A DNA stretch of 53,526 nucleotides from contig JANQEX010000030.1 of the NCBI GenBank assembly GCA_028278105.1, positions 1-53,526 on the forward strand, in the 5' to 3' direction. This DNA is from Alphaproteobacteria bacterium. Lineage in GTDB: Bacteria; Pseudomonadota; Alphaproteobacteria; UBA9219; RGZA01. The notes beneath the pieces are model-generated. The model saw only the letters and a program-made list of their open reading frames with translations, did no database searches and was not told the DNA's origin. Each line of letters begins with the position of its first letter. The first letter of the stretch is position 1. This document shows, one piece after another, positions 42,232 through 52,383 of the stretch. The translations under genes and the position numbers were made by a program.

Positions 42232-42247
42232 TTCGAATGCCGGGAAA

Positions 42248-43045
42248 TCAGCGGTCCGTGTCCGGTTTCCGGTCCCGGATCCCGGACGGGCGGCTTCGGA
42301 CGGCGACATGCGCCTTCGACGGGGAATCTTCCTCAAACAGCACCGCCGCGTGCCACAACAGTTTCAACGCCGATTGCAGTCCCTCCGTGCTGTCGTCCAG
42401 GGCGATGCGCACGGCGGCGGCGCGCAGGGTCAGCAAGGTCAGATCATGATTCTCAAAAGCCTGCCGCTGCTGCAACAGCCCGGCCAGCGCGCGCAGGGCG
42501 TCGCCGCGTTTGCCCTTCGGATCTTCCTGCAGGTTGTGGCGCAGCACCGAAAGCGCCCGCGCCAGCGGCTGGGTGAAGCGCTTTTCCGGCAAGGTCAGCG
42601 CGAGGACCGGGCTTGTTCCGGTTCGCCCATCGATGTCGGTTGCGACAACCTGCACCGAGACGCGCTTGCCTGCCAGATACGAGCCGGAAAGGTCGATGTC
42701 GCTGTCCCAGTCCACCACGCGGCTGCTGCCGGGCCAGCCGGTGATGCTATGCGTTTCCTCAAGGGATTCGCCGTTCTTTTCCGAGGAAAGCGGCGAAAGC
42801 CGGATGTCCAGGCTTTGCAGCGGCGCGGCGGCCTCAACCTTGAAGGCAAGGCGCAAATGATTCCCTTCCGCCTGGACCTTGCCGGCCGGGGACCAGCGTA
42901 CGCCCGGCGGCGCGAGCCTGGAATAGGCCCAGGACGTGCTGTCGGATGCAAATGGCGCGGGCACGGGCTCGCGCAGGGCGAACCCGATGGCCAGCGCCCC
43001 GGCGCCGATGCCGGCAAGAAGAAGGAGGGGAAGGGTTGTGCGCAT
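42248..43045 (-). CDS. Short DUF4175-like protein, N-terminal TM
   Basis: LALTLPEKRFTQPLARALSVLRHNLQEDP resembles the DUF4175/TIGR02302 segment; start overlaps lysA stop. Confidence 0.55.
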   Translation of the reverse strand: MRTTLPLLLLAGIGAGALAIGFALREPVPAPFASDSTSWAYSRLAPPGVRWSPAGKVQAEGNHLRLAFKVEAAAPLQSLDIRLSPLSSEKNGESLEETHSITGWPGSSRVVDWDSDIDLSGSYLAGKRVSVQVVATDIDGRTGTSPVLALTLPEKRFTQPLARALSVLRHNLQEDPKGKRGDALRALAGLLQQRQAFENHDLTLLTLRAAAVRIALDDSTEGLQSALKLLWHAAVLFEEDSPSKAHVAVRSRPSGIRDRKPDTDR

Positions 43046-44322
43046 CAATCTTTCGCAACGGGCCGTTCGAGCCAGTCCGGCACAGTCTCCCATGCCATTT
43101 GCTGTTCAATCGTTAATCTAGGGCGAATGAGCGCGAAATTCTTCCCCGAAACCAGAATTTCCGGGATCAGGGCTCTGGAATTATAGGTCGAGGCCATGCA
43201 GGCCCCATAGGCGCCGGCGCATAAAATGGCAACAAGATCATGGGCTTGGCAAACCGGCAGTTGACGGTCAAGGGCGAAATAATCCCCGGTTTCGCACACG
43301 GGGCCTACCACGTCATAAACATCGCTGGGACCGGAGGGGTTCCAGATCACCGGCTCGATGGCATGCCAGGAATCGTAAAGGGTCGGGCGGATCAGGTCGT
43401 TCATGGCCGCGTCCACGATCATGAAGTCCTTCACCGTGCCGTGCTTGATATAAAGCACCTTCGTCACCAGGATTCCGGCTTCCCCCACCAGAAAACGCCC
43501 CGGCTCCAGCTTCACCGCGCAGCCCGTGCGCTCCGCGAAGCCGCGCGCCAGCTTTCCGTACTCTTCCAGTTCAATATTCTCGCCGCGATAGGAGATGCCG
43601 AGCCCGCCGCCCAGGCTGGCGTGCTCCACCCTATGCCCGGCCTTGCGAAGGCGGGCGATCATGTCTTCCATGCGCGCGGCGGCCCGGACATAAGGCGCCG
43701 CGCTGACGATCTGCGAGCCGATATGCATGCTCAGGCCCTTCAGCTCCAGTCCCGGCAGCGCTTCGGCCACGGCATAGGCCTTTTCCACCTGGTCCCAGTT
43801 GATGCCGAATTTGTCCTCTTCCTTGCCGGTGGAGGCCTTGGCGTGATGCCCGGCCTCCACTTCGGGATTCATGCGCAGCGCCACGGGCGCCGTCCGCCCC
43901 AGTCTTTGCGCCGCGCGTGAAACGGCGTCCAGTTCCGGCAGGGATTCCACGTTGAACTGGCCGATGCCGGCCAGGAGCGCCGCCTCGATCTCTTCGGCGC
44001 TTTTGCCCGCGCCGGAAAACAGGATGTCGCCGGCCTTGACGCCCGCCTTCCGGCAGCGGGCCAACTCGCCGCCGGAAACAACATCCATGCCGCAGCCGCG
44101 GTTCGAGAGCAGGCGGATCACGGCAAGGTTCGAATTGGCCTTGACCGCGTAGTGGATTTTCACCTTCGGATGATCCACGGCCGCGGCAAAGTTGCGGCAG
44201 GCCTCTTCCATCGCCGCCCGCGAGTAGCAGTAAAAGGGCGTGCCGGTTTGTCCGGCGAGGCCGGCCACGTCAACATTTTCAACGCAAAGGCGTCCTTCGC
44301 GGCGGGCGATGAATTTGTTCAT
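43045..44322 (-). CDS. lysA: diaminopimelate decarboxylase
   Basis: HYAVKANSNLAVIRLLSNRGCGMDVVSGGELARC, GLSMHIGSQI, EPGRFLVGEAGILVTKV. Confidence 0.96.
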   Translation of the reverse strand: MNKFIARREGRLCVENVDVAGLAGQTGTPFYCYSRAAMEEACRNFAAAVDHPKVKIHYAVKANSNLAVIRLLSNRGCGMDVVSGGELARCRKAGVKAGDILFSGAGKSAEEIEAALLAGIGQFNVESLPELDAVSRAAQRLGRTAPVALRMNPEVEAGHHAKASTGKEEDKFGINWDQVEKAYAVAEALPGLELKGLSMHIGSQIVSAAPYVRAAARMEDMIARLRKAGHRVEHASLGGGLGISYRGENIELEEYGKLARGFAERTGCAVKLEPGRFLVGEAGILVTKVLYIKHGTVKDFMIVDAAMNDLIRPTLYDSWHAIEPVIWNPSGPSDVYDVVGPVCETGDYFALDRQLPVCQAHDLVAILCAGAYGACMASTYNSRALIPEILVSGKNFALIRPRLTIEQQMAWETVPDWLERPVAKD

Positions 44323-44324
44323 GG

Positions 44325-44504
44325 CTATTTTCCGGGCGGAGTGTAATGACCCGGCGGATCCAGCGCGGTGTCGGGATAGGACCGGGGATAGGCGGCGGCG
44401 TCCGATCCTTCCGGCGGGTCCATCACCGAAGGCCGTCTGCCGCAGGCCGCAAGGCTTGCCAGCAGCGCCGCGGCGCAGATCAGGGCCAGGAAGGGGCGTA
44501 TCAT
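44325..44504 (-). CDS. Small lipoprotein (LptM/YifL-like position and size)
   Basis: [26 protein letters not shown] lipobox; between argH and lysA. Confidence 0.7.
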   Translation of the reverse strand: MIRPFLALICAAALLASLAACGRRPSVMDPPEGSDAAAYPRSYPDTALDPPGHYTPPGK

Positions 44505-45916
44505 AAAAACCGCCTTTTTGCCTCGGCCAGCGCTTCCTTCACCCGCAGGGGCGCGGTGCCGCCGAGGCTGGCGCGGCTGCTCATGGAGGCTTTCGGGCTC
44601 AGCACCTCGAACACGTTCGGCCCAATGCGCGGCTCGACCGTTCGCAGGGAAGAAAGCGGCAGGTCCGGCAACCCGCATCCCTTCTCTTCGGCCAGTTTCA
44701 CGATGCGGCCCGTGACGTGATGCGCGTCGCGGAACGGCAGATTCAGTTCACGCGCCAGATAATCGGCAAGATCGGTGGCGGTGGCGAAGCCCTTGCCCGC
44801 CGCCTCTTCCATGGCTTCCTTGTTCACGCGCAGGCCGCCCACCATGGCCGTCATGGCGGACAGGCAGAGATCAAGGGTTTCTTCCACCATGAAGGTCTGT
44901 TCCTTGTCTTCCTGCAGATCCTTGGCGTAAGCCAGCGGCAGGGCCTTCAGGAGGCACAGCATCTGCACCAGCGCGCCGAACACGCGCCCCGCCTTGCCGC
45001 GCACCAGTTCCGCCGCGTCGGGATTGCGCTTTTGCGGCATGATGGACGAGCCGGTGGTGAGATCATCGCCCAGGGTCACGAAGCCGAATTGCGGGTTCAT
45101 CCAGAGAATGATTTCCTCGGCAAGGCGCGACAGATGCAGCATCGCCATGCTGGCGGCATGGACATAATCCAGCACGAAATCCCGGTCCGACACCGCGTCC
45201 AGCGAGTTGGCGCAAGGGGCGTCGAAGCCAAGCTCCCGCGCGGTCTGGCGGCGGTCGATGGGCCAGGGGGTGCCGGCCAGCGCCGCCGCCCCCAGGGGAC
45301 ATTCGTTCAGCCGTGCGCGGGCGGCGCGCGCCCGGTCGCGGTCGCGGCCCAGCATTTCCACATAGGCCAGCAGGTGATGGGCGAAGCTGACCGGCTGGGC
45401 GGTCTGAAAATGGGTCAGTCCCGGCATCACCGTGTCGACATGCTGTCCGGCCTGGGCGATCAGGGCGGCCTGGAGGGCTTTCAGTTTTTCGTCCAGATGC
45501 TCCAGCGCCTCCCGCGTCCACAGGCGGAACCCGGTGGCCACCTGATCGTTGCGCGACCGCGCGGTGTGCAGCTTTTTCCCGGCCTCGCCAATCGCGTCGA
45601 AAAGACGGCTTTCGATGTTCATGTGAACGTCTTCCAGCGCGTCTTCAAAGGGGAAGGTGTTCTTCTTTACCTGCGCCTCGATGGCCGCCAGCCCGGCCAG
45701 GATCCTGTCCACGTCCGGCGCCGGGAGAATCCCCTGCCTGCCCAGCATGCGCGCATGCGCCCGCGAGCCCCGGATATCGTGCAGCGCCAGCGTCCGGTCG
45801 AAGCCGACCGACACGTTGATCGCCCGCAGGATGGCCGACGGTCCGGCGGCAAAGCGTCCCCCCCACAGGCGGTTGCGGGATCCGGCGCTTTTCTCTTTAC
45901 TGGTCTTGTGTTTCAT
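44501..45916 (-). CDS. argH: argininosuccinate lyase
   Basis: [62 protein letters not shown]. Confidence 0.97.
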   Translation of the reverse strand: MKHKTSKEKSAGSRNRLWGGRFAAGPSAILRAINVSVGFDRTLALHDIRGSRAHARMLGRQGILPAPDVDRILAGLAAIEAQVKKNTFPFEDALEDVHMNIESRLFDAIGEAGKKLHTARSRNDQVATGFRLWTREALEHLDEKLKALQAALIAQAGQHVDTVMPGLTHFQTAQPVSFAHHLLAYVEMLGRDRDRARAARARLNECPLGAAALAGTPWPIDRRQTARELGFDAPCANSLDAVSDRDFVLDYVHAASMAMLHLSRLAEEIILWMNPQFGFVTLGDDLTTGSSIMPQKRNPDAAELVRGKAGRVFGALVQMLCLLKALPLAYAKDLQEDKEQTFMVEETLDLCLSAMTAMVGGLRVNKEAMEEAAGKGFATATDLADYLARELNLPFRDAHHVTGRIVKLAEEKGCGLPDLPLSSLRTVEPRIGPNVFEVLSPKASMSSRASLGGTAPLRVKEALAEAKRRFL

Positions 45917-45940
45917 GGATTGCTCGCGCGCGGTTATCAT

Positions 45941-46483
45941 ATGCAAAGATACGGGTTTCTTGCAATTCTTCTTGTCCTGGCGGGACCGGGGGCCGGGCCG
46001 GTTCTGGCCGCGCCGCCGCCGGACGCGCCTGCCGGCTTTATCCTGCATGAATCCCGCCGCTCCCTGGACAGGGTGTTGTTTCTTGACGCCCGTGGCGCGA
46101 CGGTTTCCCTGGAAGCCTTCCGGGGAAGGCTGGTGGTGCTGAATTTATGGGCCACCTGGTGCCCGCCCTGCCGGCTGGAGATGCGGTCCCTGGACCGGTT
46201 GCAGGACATGCTGGGCGGGCAGGGGCTGGCGGTGCTGCCGGTCGCGGTGGAGGAGAAGGGGCAAAGGCTGGCGCCGGAATTTTTCCGCAGGAATCGGCTG
46301 AGCAACCTGCCGGTCTTTTTCGATCCCCGCAAGACCATCCTGCGCAGCCTCCGGGTCCGCGGCATTCCCGCCACTCTCATCATCGGCCGCGACGGCCGGG
46401 AAATCGCCCGCTTCAACGGCGGCCATCACTGGACCGGCCCGAAAACCGTGGCGTTCCTGCGCCATCTTTTGCGGATGCCGTGA
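45941..46483 (+). CDS. TlpA-like periplasmic thioredoxin-fold protein
   Basis: Signal peptide; [41 protein letters not shown]. Confidence 0.9.
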   Translation: MQRYGFLAILLVLAGPGAGPVLAAPPPDAPAGFILHESRRSLDRVLFLDARGATVSLEAFRGRLVVLNLWATWCPPCRLEMRSLDRLQDMLGGQGLAVLPVAVEEKGQRLAPEFFRRNRLSNLPVFFDPRKTILRSLRVRGIPATLIIGRDGREIARFNGGHHWTGPKTVAFLRHLLRMP

Positions 46484-46627
46484 CAGAGGTTTTGGAGAAT
46501 GTGAAGGCCAAATAGAACGAAGTCATACCCGCCCCTGCCGGGGCCTTGGCGAGAGCGGGCCAGAGAGAGGGGAGAATGTTACACCGGAATCTTTTCCGGC
46601 GCGGTGGCGGCAAGGCAGACAAACAAC

Positions 46628-46743
46628 GCTCCCCTCCCTTTGGGAGGGGCCGGGGGAGGGAGGACCTTTCCCGGAAGACATAAAGGCTCCCATAGTTCTT
46701 TCTCGTGGACCCTCCCCTAACCCCTCCCAGAGGGAGGGGAGTT
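46628..46743. repeat. Long inverted repeat (cccctccctttgggaggggc / ccctcccagagggaggggag)
   Basis: ctcccctccctttgggaggggccgggggagggagga ... ggaccctcccctaacccctcccagagggaggggag. Confidence 0.8.
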
Positions 46744-46794
46744 TAGTTGTTGCCTGTCCTTGAAACCTTTCCCCATATCGTTCAGGGATTTGTT

Positions 46795-47541
46795 CTAGGC
46801 GCTGGCTGTCGTCTCGGTATCATCGTCGCCGGGCGTATCCGGCTCCTCCGTGACGCCGATGGTTTCAACATCGCCGTTCAGGCGCGTCTGCACCGAAAGC
46901 ACGTCGCCGGGCGCGATGCTTTTTTCGGTCAGCGACAGGGTGGTGGTACCGCTTGCGTCGGTCGACACGCTGTGCACCACGCCGAAAGACGTGACCGCCG
47001 CCGTGCCTTCGCTGCCGTCGGCGGCCTTGGTGGTCACCGTTACCGTGTACAGCCCGCCGTCCAGTTGGTTGCCGCCGGTGTCGGTGCCGTCCCAGGCGAC
47101 CTGATGCTTGCCCGCCGTGGTGCTGCCCGACACGTTGCGCACGACATGGCCGTCCGCGTCCTTGATGGTGATCGTCGTTTCCGCCGCGGGGCCCTCAAGC
47201 GTGTACGAAAAGCCCGCCTCGCCGTTGACCAGCGTCAACTCGTTGCTGTCGACCTCCACCACCGAGCCGATATAGCTGAGCGCCATCTGGGCCATGCCCG
47301 CCTGCTGCAAGGCGATGAGGCTGGTGAGGTTGGTGTTGGCCTTGATCTGCTGCTCCACGCCGGCGAATTGCACCAACTGATTGGTGAACTGCGATGAATC
47401 CATCGGGTCCAGCGGATCCTGGTTCTGCAACTGGGTGGTCAGCAGCTTCAGGAAGGTGGTGTAGTCCTGCGACAGCGCGGAAAGATCGCTGGTGTCGGCC
47501 GGGGCGCCTGGAGTGTCGGATACGTTGCTGACGCTGGTCAT
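46795..47541 (-). CDS. flgD: flagellar basal-body rod modification protein FlgD
   Basis: YTTFLKLLTTQLQNQDPLDPMDSSQFTNQLVQFAGVEQQIKAN. Confidence 0.95.
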   Translation of the reverse strand: MTSVSNVSDTPGAPADTSDLSALSQDYTTFLKLLTTQLQNQDPLDPMDSSQFTNQLVQFAGVEQQIKANTNLTSLIALQQAGMAQMALSYIGSVVEVDSNELTLVNGEAGFSYTLEGPAAETTITIKDADGHVVRNVSGSTTAGKHQVAWDGTDTGGNQLDGGLYTVTVTTKAADGSEGTAAVTSFGVVHSVSTDASGTTTLSLTEKSIAPGDVLSVQTRLNGDVETIGVTEEPDTPGDDDTETTASA

Positions 47542-47551
47542 GGCCGTTTCC

Positions 47552-49102
47552 TCATACCGTCAGGTTCACGCGGCCGGGCGCGACGGTGTAATGGGTTGTC
47601 TTTGTGCTTTCCGTGTCCGGCGCGATGGCGGGATCGCCGCTCCATCCTTTTCCGGCGGGGGTGTTGGCGAAAAGATTGTGCCGCCCGCCGCCGTTTTCGC
47701 CGCGCAGGTTGAAGTCGAGCGAGTTCGCGTCCGTCTCCAGCCCGGCCTGTTGCAGGACTTTTTCCAGCGCGCGGCCGTCTTTTTGCAGGATTTGTAGCGT
47801 GGCCGGGTTGTCGGCCGTGACCGAGGCCCGCGCCACGCCGTCCTTGATTTCAAGGCGGATGTTCACCCGTCCCAGTTCCTGGGGATGAAGCTGCATGTCG
47901 AAACGGTCGATCCCGTTTTTCGCCATGCGGGTCAGGGCAATCGTGACCTGCGCGGCCGGGAGTGACGGCGCGGCGCGCGAAGGCGCCGCGGCTTTGGCAA
48001 GGCCCGCGGCGGCGTTTTCGGAAGCCATGGTCTGGGCAAGGGCGAGCCCGGTTGTTGCGCCCGTAGAGGCGCCGGCGCCCGGAACGCCCGGCGCGCCCGC
48101 GCCCGGACGGGAAACGCTGCCGCCGGGCCCGGCTGGGGTGGGAGAGGCGACGCTCAAAAAGGCGTTCGCGCGGGCTCCGGCGGCGGGGAGAGGGGGTGAA
48201 ATCTCGCCGGAAGGCGCGGCGTCCTTGCCGGCGAGAACGTCTTTTTTCTCCTGCGGCATGCCCTTCAGAAGGGCGGTGAAATCAGTGCGCCGCGTTTCCC
48301 TGGACGCGGGATCGTCCTGGGCCTTTGCCGTGGGCAGGGCCGGGCCGTCGCCGGCTCTTTCCGCTTTTTCTTTCGCGGCGGCGTCACTTGCCGTTTTTTT
48401 CGCCGCCTCGCTCAGGGGGGTGTTTTGCTTTCCATCCTCTCCTGTTTCGGCGGTAAGTCCTGCGCTTCCCTGTTTCTTCAGCGCGGCGTCTTCGCCGGAA
48501 GCCTGCACAGGGCGATGCGCGCGCATCTTCGCCTGCGAAAGGATTTCATCTTTTCCGGTTCCGGCCGGGGCGGCTTCCGGGGTTGCCTTGACCGCGATTG
48601 CTTCCGGCGCGGCTTCTTCCGCCGCGACGGGTTTTCCGGCCGGAGCTTCGGCCGCGGTTTTATCGGGGGGCGTTTCGGATTTCTCGGCGGTTTCCTGCCT
48701 GACGGCCGCGTCCCCTTCTTCCCGGACTTCGGCGGCCTTCTTTTCGGCATGGGCAGGCGTGTCGTCCGCATCCGCGCGGTCGGCGCGCGCGGCCGCTTCG
48801 GGCGCGGGCGCGGAATCGCCGGCGTTGGCGGTTTCTGTCGCGTCCTCCCGCGCGTCGCGGGCCGGGACATCGGCAATTTTGTCCCTGGGCCGGGGTGCTG
48901 CGGGCTTTTCGGCCGGGGCCGCTTCGGGCTTCACGTCCAGGCTCGCCGCGCGGTTTTCCCGCGTGGCGGCGAAGATTTTGGCAAAGGCGTCACCGGCGCC
49001 GCTGGCGGAAAAGAGTCCGTCAAGGGAGGCGCGCCGGGCGATCAGCGTCGCGGCGTCAAGACCGGAATCGGCGGGGGAAGCGGTGGGAAGCGTGGCGGCC
49101 AT
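47552..49102 (-). CDS. fliK: flagellar hook-length control protein FliK
   Basis: C-terminal Flg_hook: MQLHPQELGRVNIRLEIKDGVARASVTADNPATLQILQKD; long Ala/Pro/Glu-rich N-terminus. Confidence 0.9.
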   Translation of the reverse strand: MAATLPTASPADSGLDAATLIARRASLDGLFSASGAGDAFAKIFAATRENRAASLDVKPEAAPAEKPAAPRPRDKIADVPARDAREDATETANAGDSAPAPEAAARADRADADDTPAHAEKKAAEVREEGDAAVRQETAEKSETPPDKTAAEAPAGKPVAAEEAAPEAIAVKATPEAAPAGTGKDEILSQAKMRAHRPVQASGEDAALKKQGSAGLTAETGEDGKQNTPLSEAAKKTASDAAAKEKAERAGDGPALPTAKAQDDPASRETRRTDFTALLKGMPQEKKDVLAGKDAAPSGEISPPLPAAGARANAFLSVASPTPAGPGGSVSRPGAGAPGVPGAGASTGATTGLALAQTMASENAAAGLAKAAAPSRAAPSLPAAQVTIALTRMAKNGIDRFDMQLHPQELGRVNIRLEIKDGVARASVTADNPATLQILQKDGRALEKVLQQAGLETDANSLDFNLRGENGGGRHNLFANTPAGKGWSGDPAIAPDTESTKTTHYTVAPGRVNLTV

Positions 49103-49145
49103 GGTGGTGGGGGCCCGTGGTCAGGAAAGGTATCCGAAAAGTCCT

Positions 49146-49161
49146 TGCAGCTTGCGTGCCA
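49146..49161 (-). promoter_or_regulatory. Candidate sigma54 promoter upstream of fliK (TGGCACG-N4-CTGCA)
   Basis: Minus strand tttGGCACGcaagcTGCAagg; one mismatch to TGGCACG-N4-TTGCW, correct GG/GC spacing. Confidence 0.65.
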
Positions 49162-49254
49162 AACGGAGGGGTCGGGGGCTGGGGTTTAAGGTCCGGGGAA
49201 ATGGTCGTTGTTCCTGTGACAAGGGTTCCGCCGCTTGGGAAAAATCTTCCTTCC

Positions 49255-49701
49255 TTAAGCCTGCTGGTTGAAGGCGACGGGCTTGCAGGTGCTTTTGCGC
49301 GCGGCGTCCAGAACGGCGCCGCGGTCGTAACCGCTGTCCTGTTGCTGTTCCTTGCGGACCAGATCCATGATGTTCCGCATCAGGCGTTCCGAGGCGCCAT
49401 GCGCCGCGCGCAGCAGATTGGCGTTGCGTTCGGTCACCGTTTCCAGTGCCCGCCCGGCTTCCACGAGGCTTTGACGCTTCCGCGCGTCAAGCGCGTCTTT
49501 CCCGGCCTGCGACAGGGCCCGGAGCTGGGCGTGATAAAGATGCGTCAGCTCCTGCTTTTGGCGCAGAAGACGGGGCGCTTGCGAGAAATCGCGCTTTTCC
49601 AGCAGGCCGCTTTCCTCCTCCAGCACGGCGCGCAGGCTTTCCACGATCACCATCAGCCGGTCAGGGTCGGGCGGGGGGATGGAAGCGGCCGGGGCATTCA
49701 T
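49255..49701 (-). CDS. FlgN-like flagellar chaperone
   Basis: Helical 148-aa protein, LEEESGLLEKRDFSQAPRLLRQKQELTHLYHAQLRAL; in flagellar cluster next to flgJ-like. Confidence 0.6.
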   Translation of the reverse strand: MNAPAASIPPPDPDRLMVIVESLRAVLEEESGLLEKRDFSQAPRLLRQKQELTHLYHAQLRALSQAGKDALDARKRQSLVEAGRALETVTERNANLLRAAHGASERLMRNIMDLVRKEQQQDSGYDRGAVLDAARKSTCKPVAFNQQA

Positions 49702-50027
49702 GCGGCAAGCTCCTGTATCCTGAGAAGCTCGGCCCTGACCAGGGGCGCGATGCCGAGTCCGCCGCCGCGCGCGGCCGTCTTGCCGTATTCGTTCAGCAGG
49801 AGCGACCGCCAGGTTTCCTCGCCGGAGCCGCCGCCGAAGAAGGGGTCGACCTCAAGGCCCGCCCACATGGGCCGCAGCATTTGCGTGACGAACATCGCCT
49901 CGAAATCCCGCGCGGCGGCGTCGATATCCCCGCCGGGCGGTCGCGCCCGGTTTCCTTTCGCCGCCGCCTCGGCCAGAAGCTCGCCGGCGGGAAAAATCTT
50001 CAGGGCGGGGGTGGGGCCCGATTCCAT
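49698..50027 (-). CDS. FlgJ-like rod-binding protein
   Basis: DIDAAARDFEAMFVTQMLRPMWAG...EETWRSLLLNEYGKTAARGGGLGIA. Confidence 0.85.
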   Translation of the reverse strand: MESGPTPALKIFPAGELLAEAAAKGNRARPPGGDIDAAARDFEAMFVTQMLRPMWAGLEVDPFFGGGSGEETWRSLLLNEYGKTAARGGGLGIAPLVRAELLRIQELAA

Positions 50028-51154
50028 CAGATCACCTCGATTTCGGCCTGCAACGCGCCCGCCGCCTTGATGGATTGCAAGATGGTGATCATGTCGCGCG
50101 GGCCGATGCCGAGCGCGTTCAGCCCCTGCACCAGATCATGCAGGCTGACGCTGGACGGCAGCACGGCCAGCTTGCGGCCCTCGCCCTCGGTGATGTCGAT
50201 GGCGGTGCGGTCCACCACTTGCGTCGTGCCGCCGGTGGAGAGCGGATTGGGCTGGGACACCTGCGGCGTTTCGGTGACGCGGATGGTCAGGTTGCCCTGG
50301 GCGATGGCCACCTTGCTGATGCGCACATTGTCGCCCATCACGATCACGCCCGACTGCTCGTCGATCACCACCTTGGCGACCTCGTCGGGGGTGATGGAAA
50401 GCTGCTCGATCCTGGTGACAAGGGCCACCATGTCGTTTGTCATCTTTGGCGGCACCGCGACCGAGACATTGGCATTGTCATGCGCCACGGCGTATTTGCC
50501 TTTCAACGCCCGGTTGATTGATTTGGCGATGCGTCCGGCGGTGGTGAAATCGGGATTGCGCAGGCCAAGGCGCAGGAAAGGCATGTCGGCCAGGGCGAAG
50601 GGAATCTGCCGCTCCACGGTCGCGCCGTTGGCGATGCGGCCGGAGGTGGGTACGCCCTTGGTGACGCTTTCGCTCTTGCCTTCGGCGGCGAATCCGCCGA
50701 CCGCGATGGGACCCTGGCTCACGGCGTAGACCTCGCCGTCGGCGCCCAGAAGCGGCGTGACCAGCAGCGTCCCGCCCTGGAGGCTTTTGGCGTCGCCCAT
50801 GGCCGAGATCGAGACGTCGATATGCGAGCCGGGGCCGGCGAAGGGCGGCAGGGTGGCCGTGACCATCACCGCGGCCACGTTCTTGGTTTTCAGCGACGTG
50901 CCGCGGATATTGATGCCAAGACGTTCCAGCATGCCCGTCAGGCTCGCCGCGGTGAAGGGCGAGTTGGTCAGGCTGTCGCCCGTGCCGTTCAGGCCGACCA
51001 CAAGGCCGTAGCCCATCAGGCTGTTGTCGCGCACGCCTTCGATGTTCACGATGTCCTTGATGCGCGCCGCTTGCGCCGGAGCGGGGATCAGGACCAAGGC
51101 CCCAAGGGCCAGGACGGCCGCGAATCCGAAAACAGGTTTTAATCCAGGCATCAT
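50027..51154 (-). CDS. flgI: flagellar P-ring protein FlgI
   Basis: IKDIVNIEGVRDNSLMGYGLVVGLNGTGDSLTNSPFT; start placed at internal MMPGLK with SD gggagaga. Confidence 0.95.
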   Translation of the reverse strand: MMPGLKPVFGFAAVLALGALVLIPAPAQAARIKDIVNIEGVRDNSLMGYGLVVGLNGTGDSLTNSPFTAASLTGMLERLGINIRGTSLKTKNVAAVMVTATLPPFAGPGSHIDVSISAMGDAKSLQGGTLLVTPLLGADGEVYAVSQGPIAVGGFAAEGKSESVTKGVPTSGRIANGATVERQIPFALADMPFLRLGLRNPDFTTAGRIAKSINRALKGKYAVAHDNANVSVAVPPKMTNDMVALVTRIEQLSITPDEVAKVVIDEQSGVIVMGDNVRISKVAIAQGNLTIRVTETPQVSQPNPLSTGGTTQVVDRTAIDITEGEGRKLAVLPSSVSLHDLVQGLNALGIGPRDMITILQSIKAAGALQAEIEVI

Positions 51155-51173
51155 TCTCTCCCGCACCGGCGGC

Positions 51174-51189
51174 ATGCGAAGCCCATGCC
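51174..51189 (-). promoter_or_regulatory. Candidate sigma54 promoter upstream of flgI (TGGCATG-N4-TCGCA)
   Basis: Minus strand cgttTGGCATGggctTCGCAtg; GG/GC spacing as in the fliK site. Confidence 0.5.
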
Positions 51190-51385
51190 AAACGGGATTC
51201 AGCGCAACAAATTGAAAGGAAAGGATTTTTCATGAAAAAAACGGAAGAGCGGATTCCCGCGCCTGTCCGCGGGCAGTTCTTGCCCGTTTGCCTTTATGGT
51301 GCGAGGCTTTGTTTTTTAACGCGGTTTTAAAGTCCGGTTTGGCAAAGTAGTCTCCCCGTCCGTCCGCGAAACGACTCCGGAGTGC

Positions 51386-51817
51386 ATGTTCGTGATCAGC
51401 AAAGTCGAAGGACCAGGCAGCGTCAGGAACTCCAGCTCCGTTCGCCGGACGGGAAAAAGCGCGGCCGCGGAAAGCGCGAGCTTTTCCCAGCATCTGGACG
51501 AAGAGGGGATGACGCCCGTGGCGGGGGTGTCGTCGCTGGCAGGCGTGGGCGGAATCGGAGCCATCATCGGCGTGCAGGAAGTCGGCGACGCCACCGAGCG
51601 CGCCGCGCGCGGAAGAAAACGCGCCCACCTGCTTCTGGCCCAGCTTGAAGACCTGCGCCTGGCGCTCATCAACGGCACGCTCGGCATGGACCAGCTCGTG
51701 CGTCTGGCCCGCATGGTCCAGAGCGAAAAGGTCAAGGTGGACGATCCCCATCTGGCCGGGGCGCTGGACGACATCGATCTCAGGGTCAGGGTGGAACTGG
51801 CCAAATACGGATTATAG
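51386..51817 (+). CDS. fliX: FliX-like flagellar assembly regulator
   Basis: MFVISKVEGPGSV...LLAQLEDLRLALINGTLGMDQLVRLARMVQSEKVKVDDPHLAGALDDIDLRVRVELAK; divergent to flgI. Confidence 0.88.
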   Translation: MFVISKVEGPGSVRNSSSVRRTGKSAAAESASFSQHLDEEGMTPVAGVSSLAGVGGIGAIIGVQEVGDATERAARGRKRAHLLLAQLEDLRLALINGTLGMDQLVRLARMVQSEKVKVDDPHLAGALDDIDLRVRVELAKYGL

Positions 51818-51898
51818 GGGGATTCTCCATCCTGTTGCCAAAGGACCCGCGACCGTCCATACAGAACGGATAAAAACAACGCATCAAGGGGATAGATC

Positions 51899-52321
51899 AT
51901 GACCGCCATGACGCTGCCGCCCGACTACCGGCCCGGCGAAAAGGAAAAATACATGAACCCGCGCATGCTGGAATATTTCCGCCAGAAGCTGCTGCGCTGG
52001 AAGGCCGAGTTGTTGCAGGAATCCTCCGAAACCCTGGCCGGGCTCCAGCAGGACGGCGGCATGCAGGAGCCCGACATCGCCGACCGCGCCACGCTGGAAA
52101 CCGACAAATCGCTGGAGTTCCGCACCCGCGACCGCGAGCGCAAGCTGATCGCCAAAATCGACGAGGCGCTGCGCCGCATCGACGAGGGCACGTACGGCTA
52201 TTGCGAGGAAACCGGCGATCCCATCGGCATCAAGCGGCTTGAGGCGCGCCCGGTCGCCACGCTCTCGCTGGAAGCGCAGGAGCGTCACGAACGCATGGAG
52301 CGCACCCAGCGCGATGATTAG
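51899..52321 (+). CDS. dksA: RNA polymerase-binding protein DksA
   Basis: EKEKYMNPRMLEYFRQKLLRWKAELLQES...EGTYGYCEETGDPIGIKRLEARPVATLSLEAQERHER. Confidence 0.95.
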   Translation: MTAMTLPPDYRPGEKEKYMNPRMLEYFRQKLLRWKAELLQESSETLAGLQQDGGMQEPDIADRATLETDKSLEFRTRDRERKLIAKIDEALRRIDEGTYGYCEETGDPIGIKRLEARPVATLSLEAQERHERMERTQRDD

Positions 52322-52383
52322 ACAATCGGCGCCGGTTGAATCCGCGCCGGTTGCATTGAAGGGAATCGCCGGAACGGGCAAGG

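Noticed and set aside
44717-45940. Plus-strand ORF antisense to argH, in frame with the thioredoxin gene
   Set aside because: 5' extension only; the real start is ATG 45941 with signal peptide.
51348-51370. sigma54 promoter for fliX (tttggcaaagtagtctcc)
   Set aside because: -24 GG present but no GC at -12.
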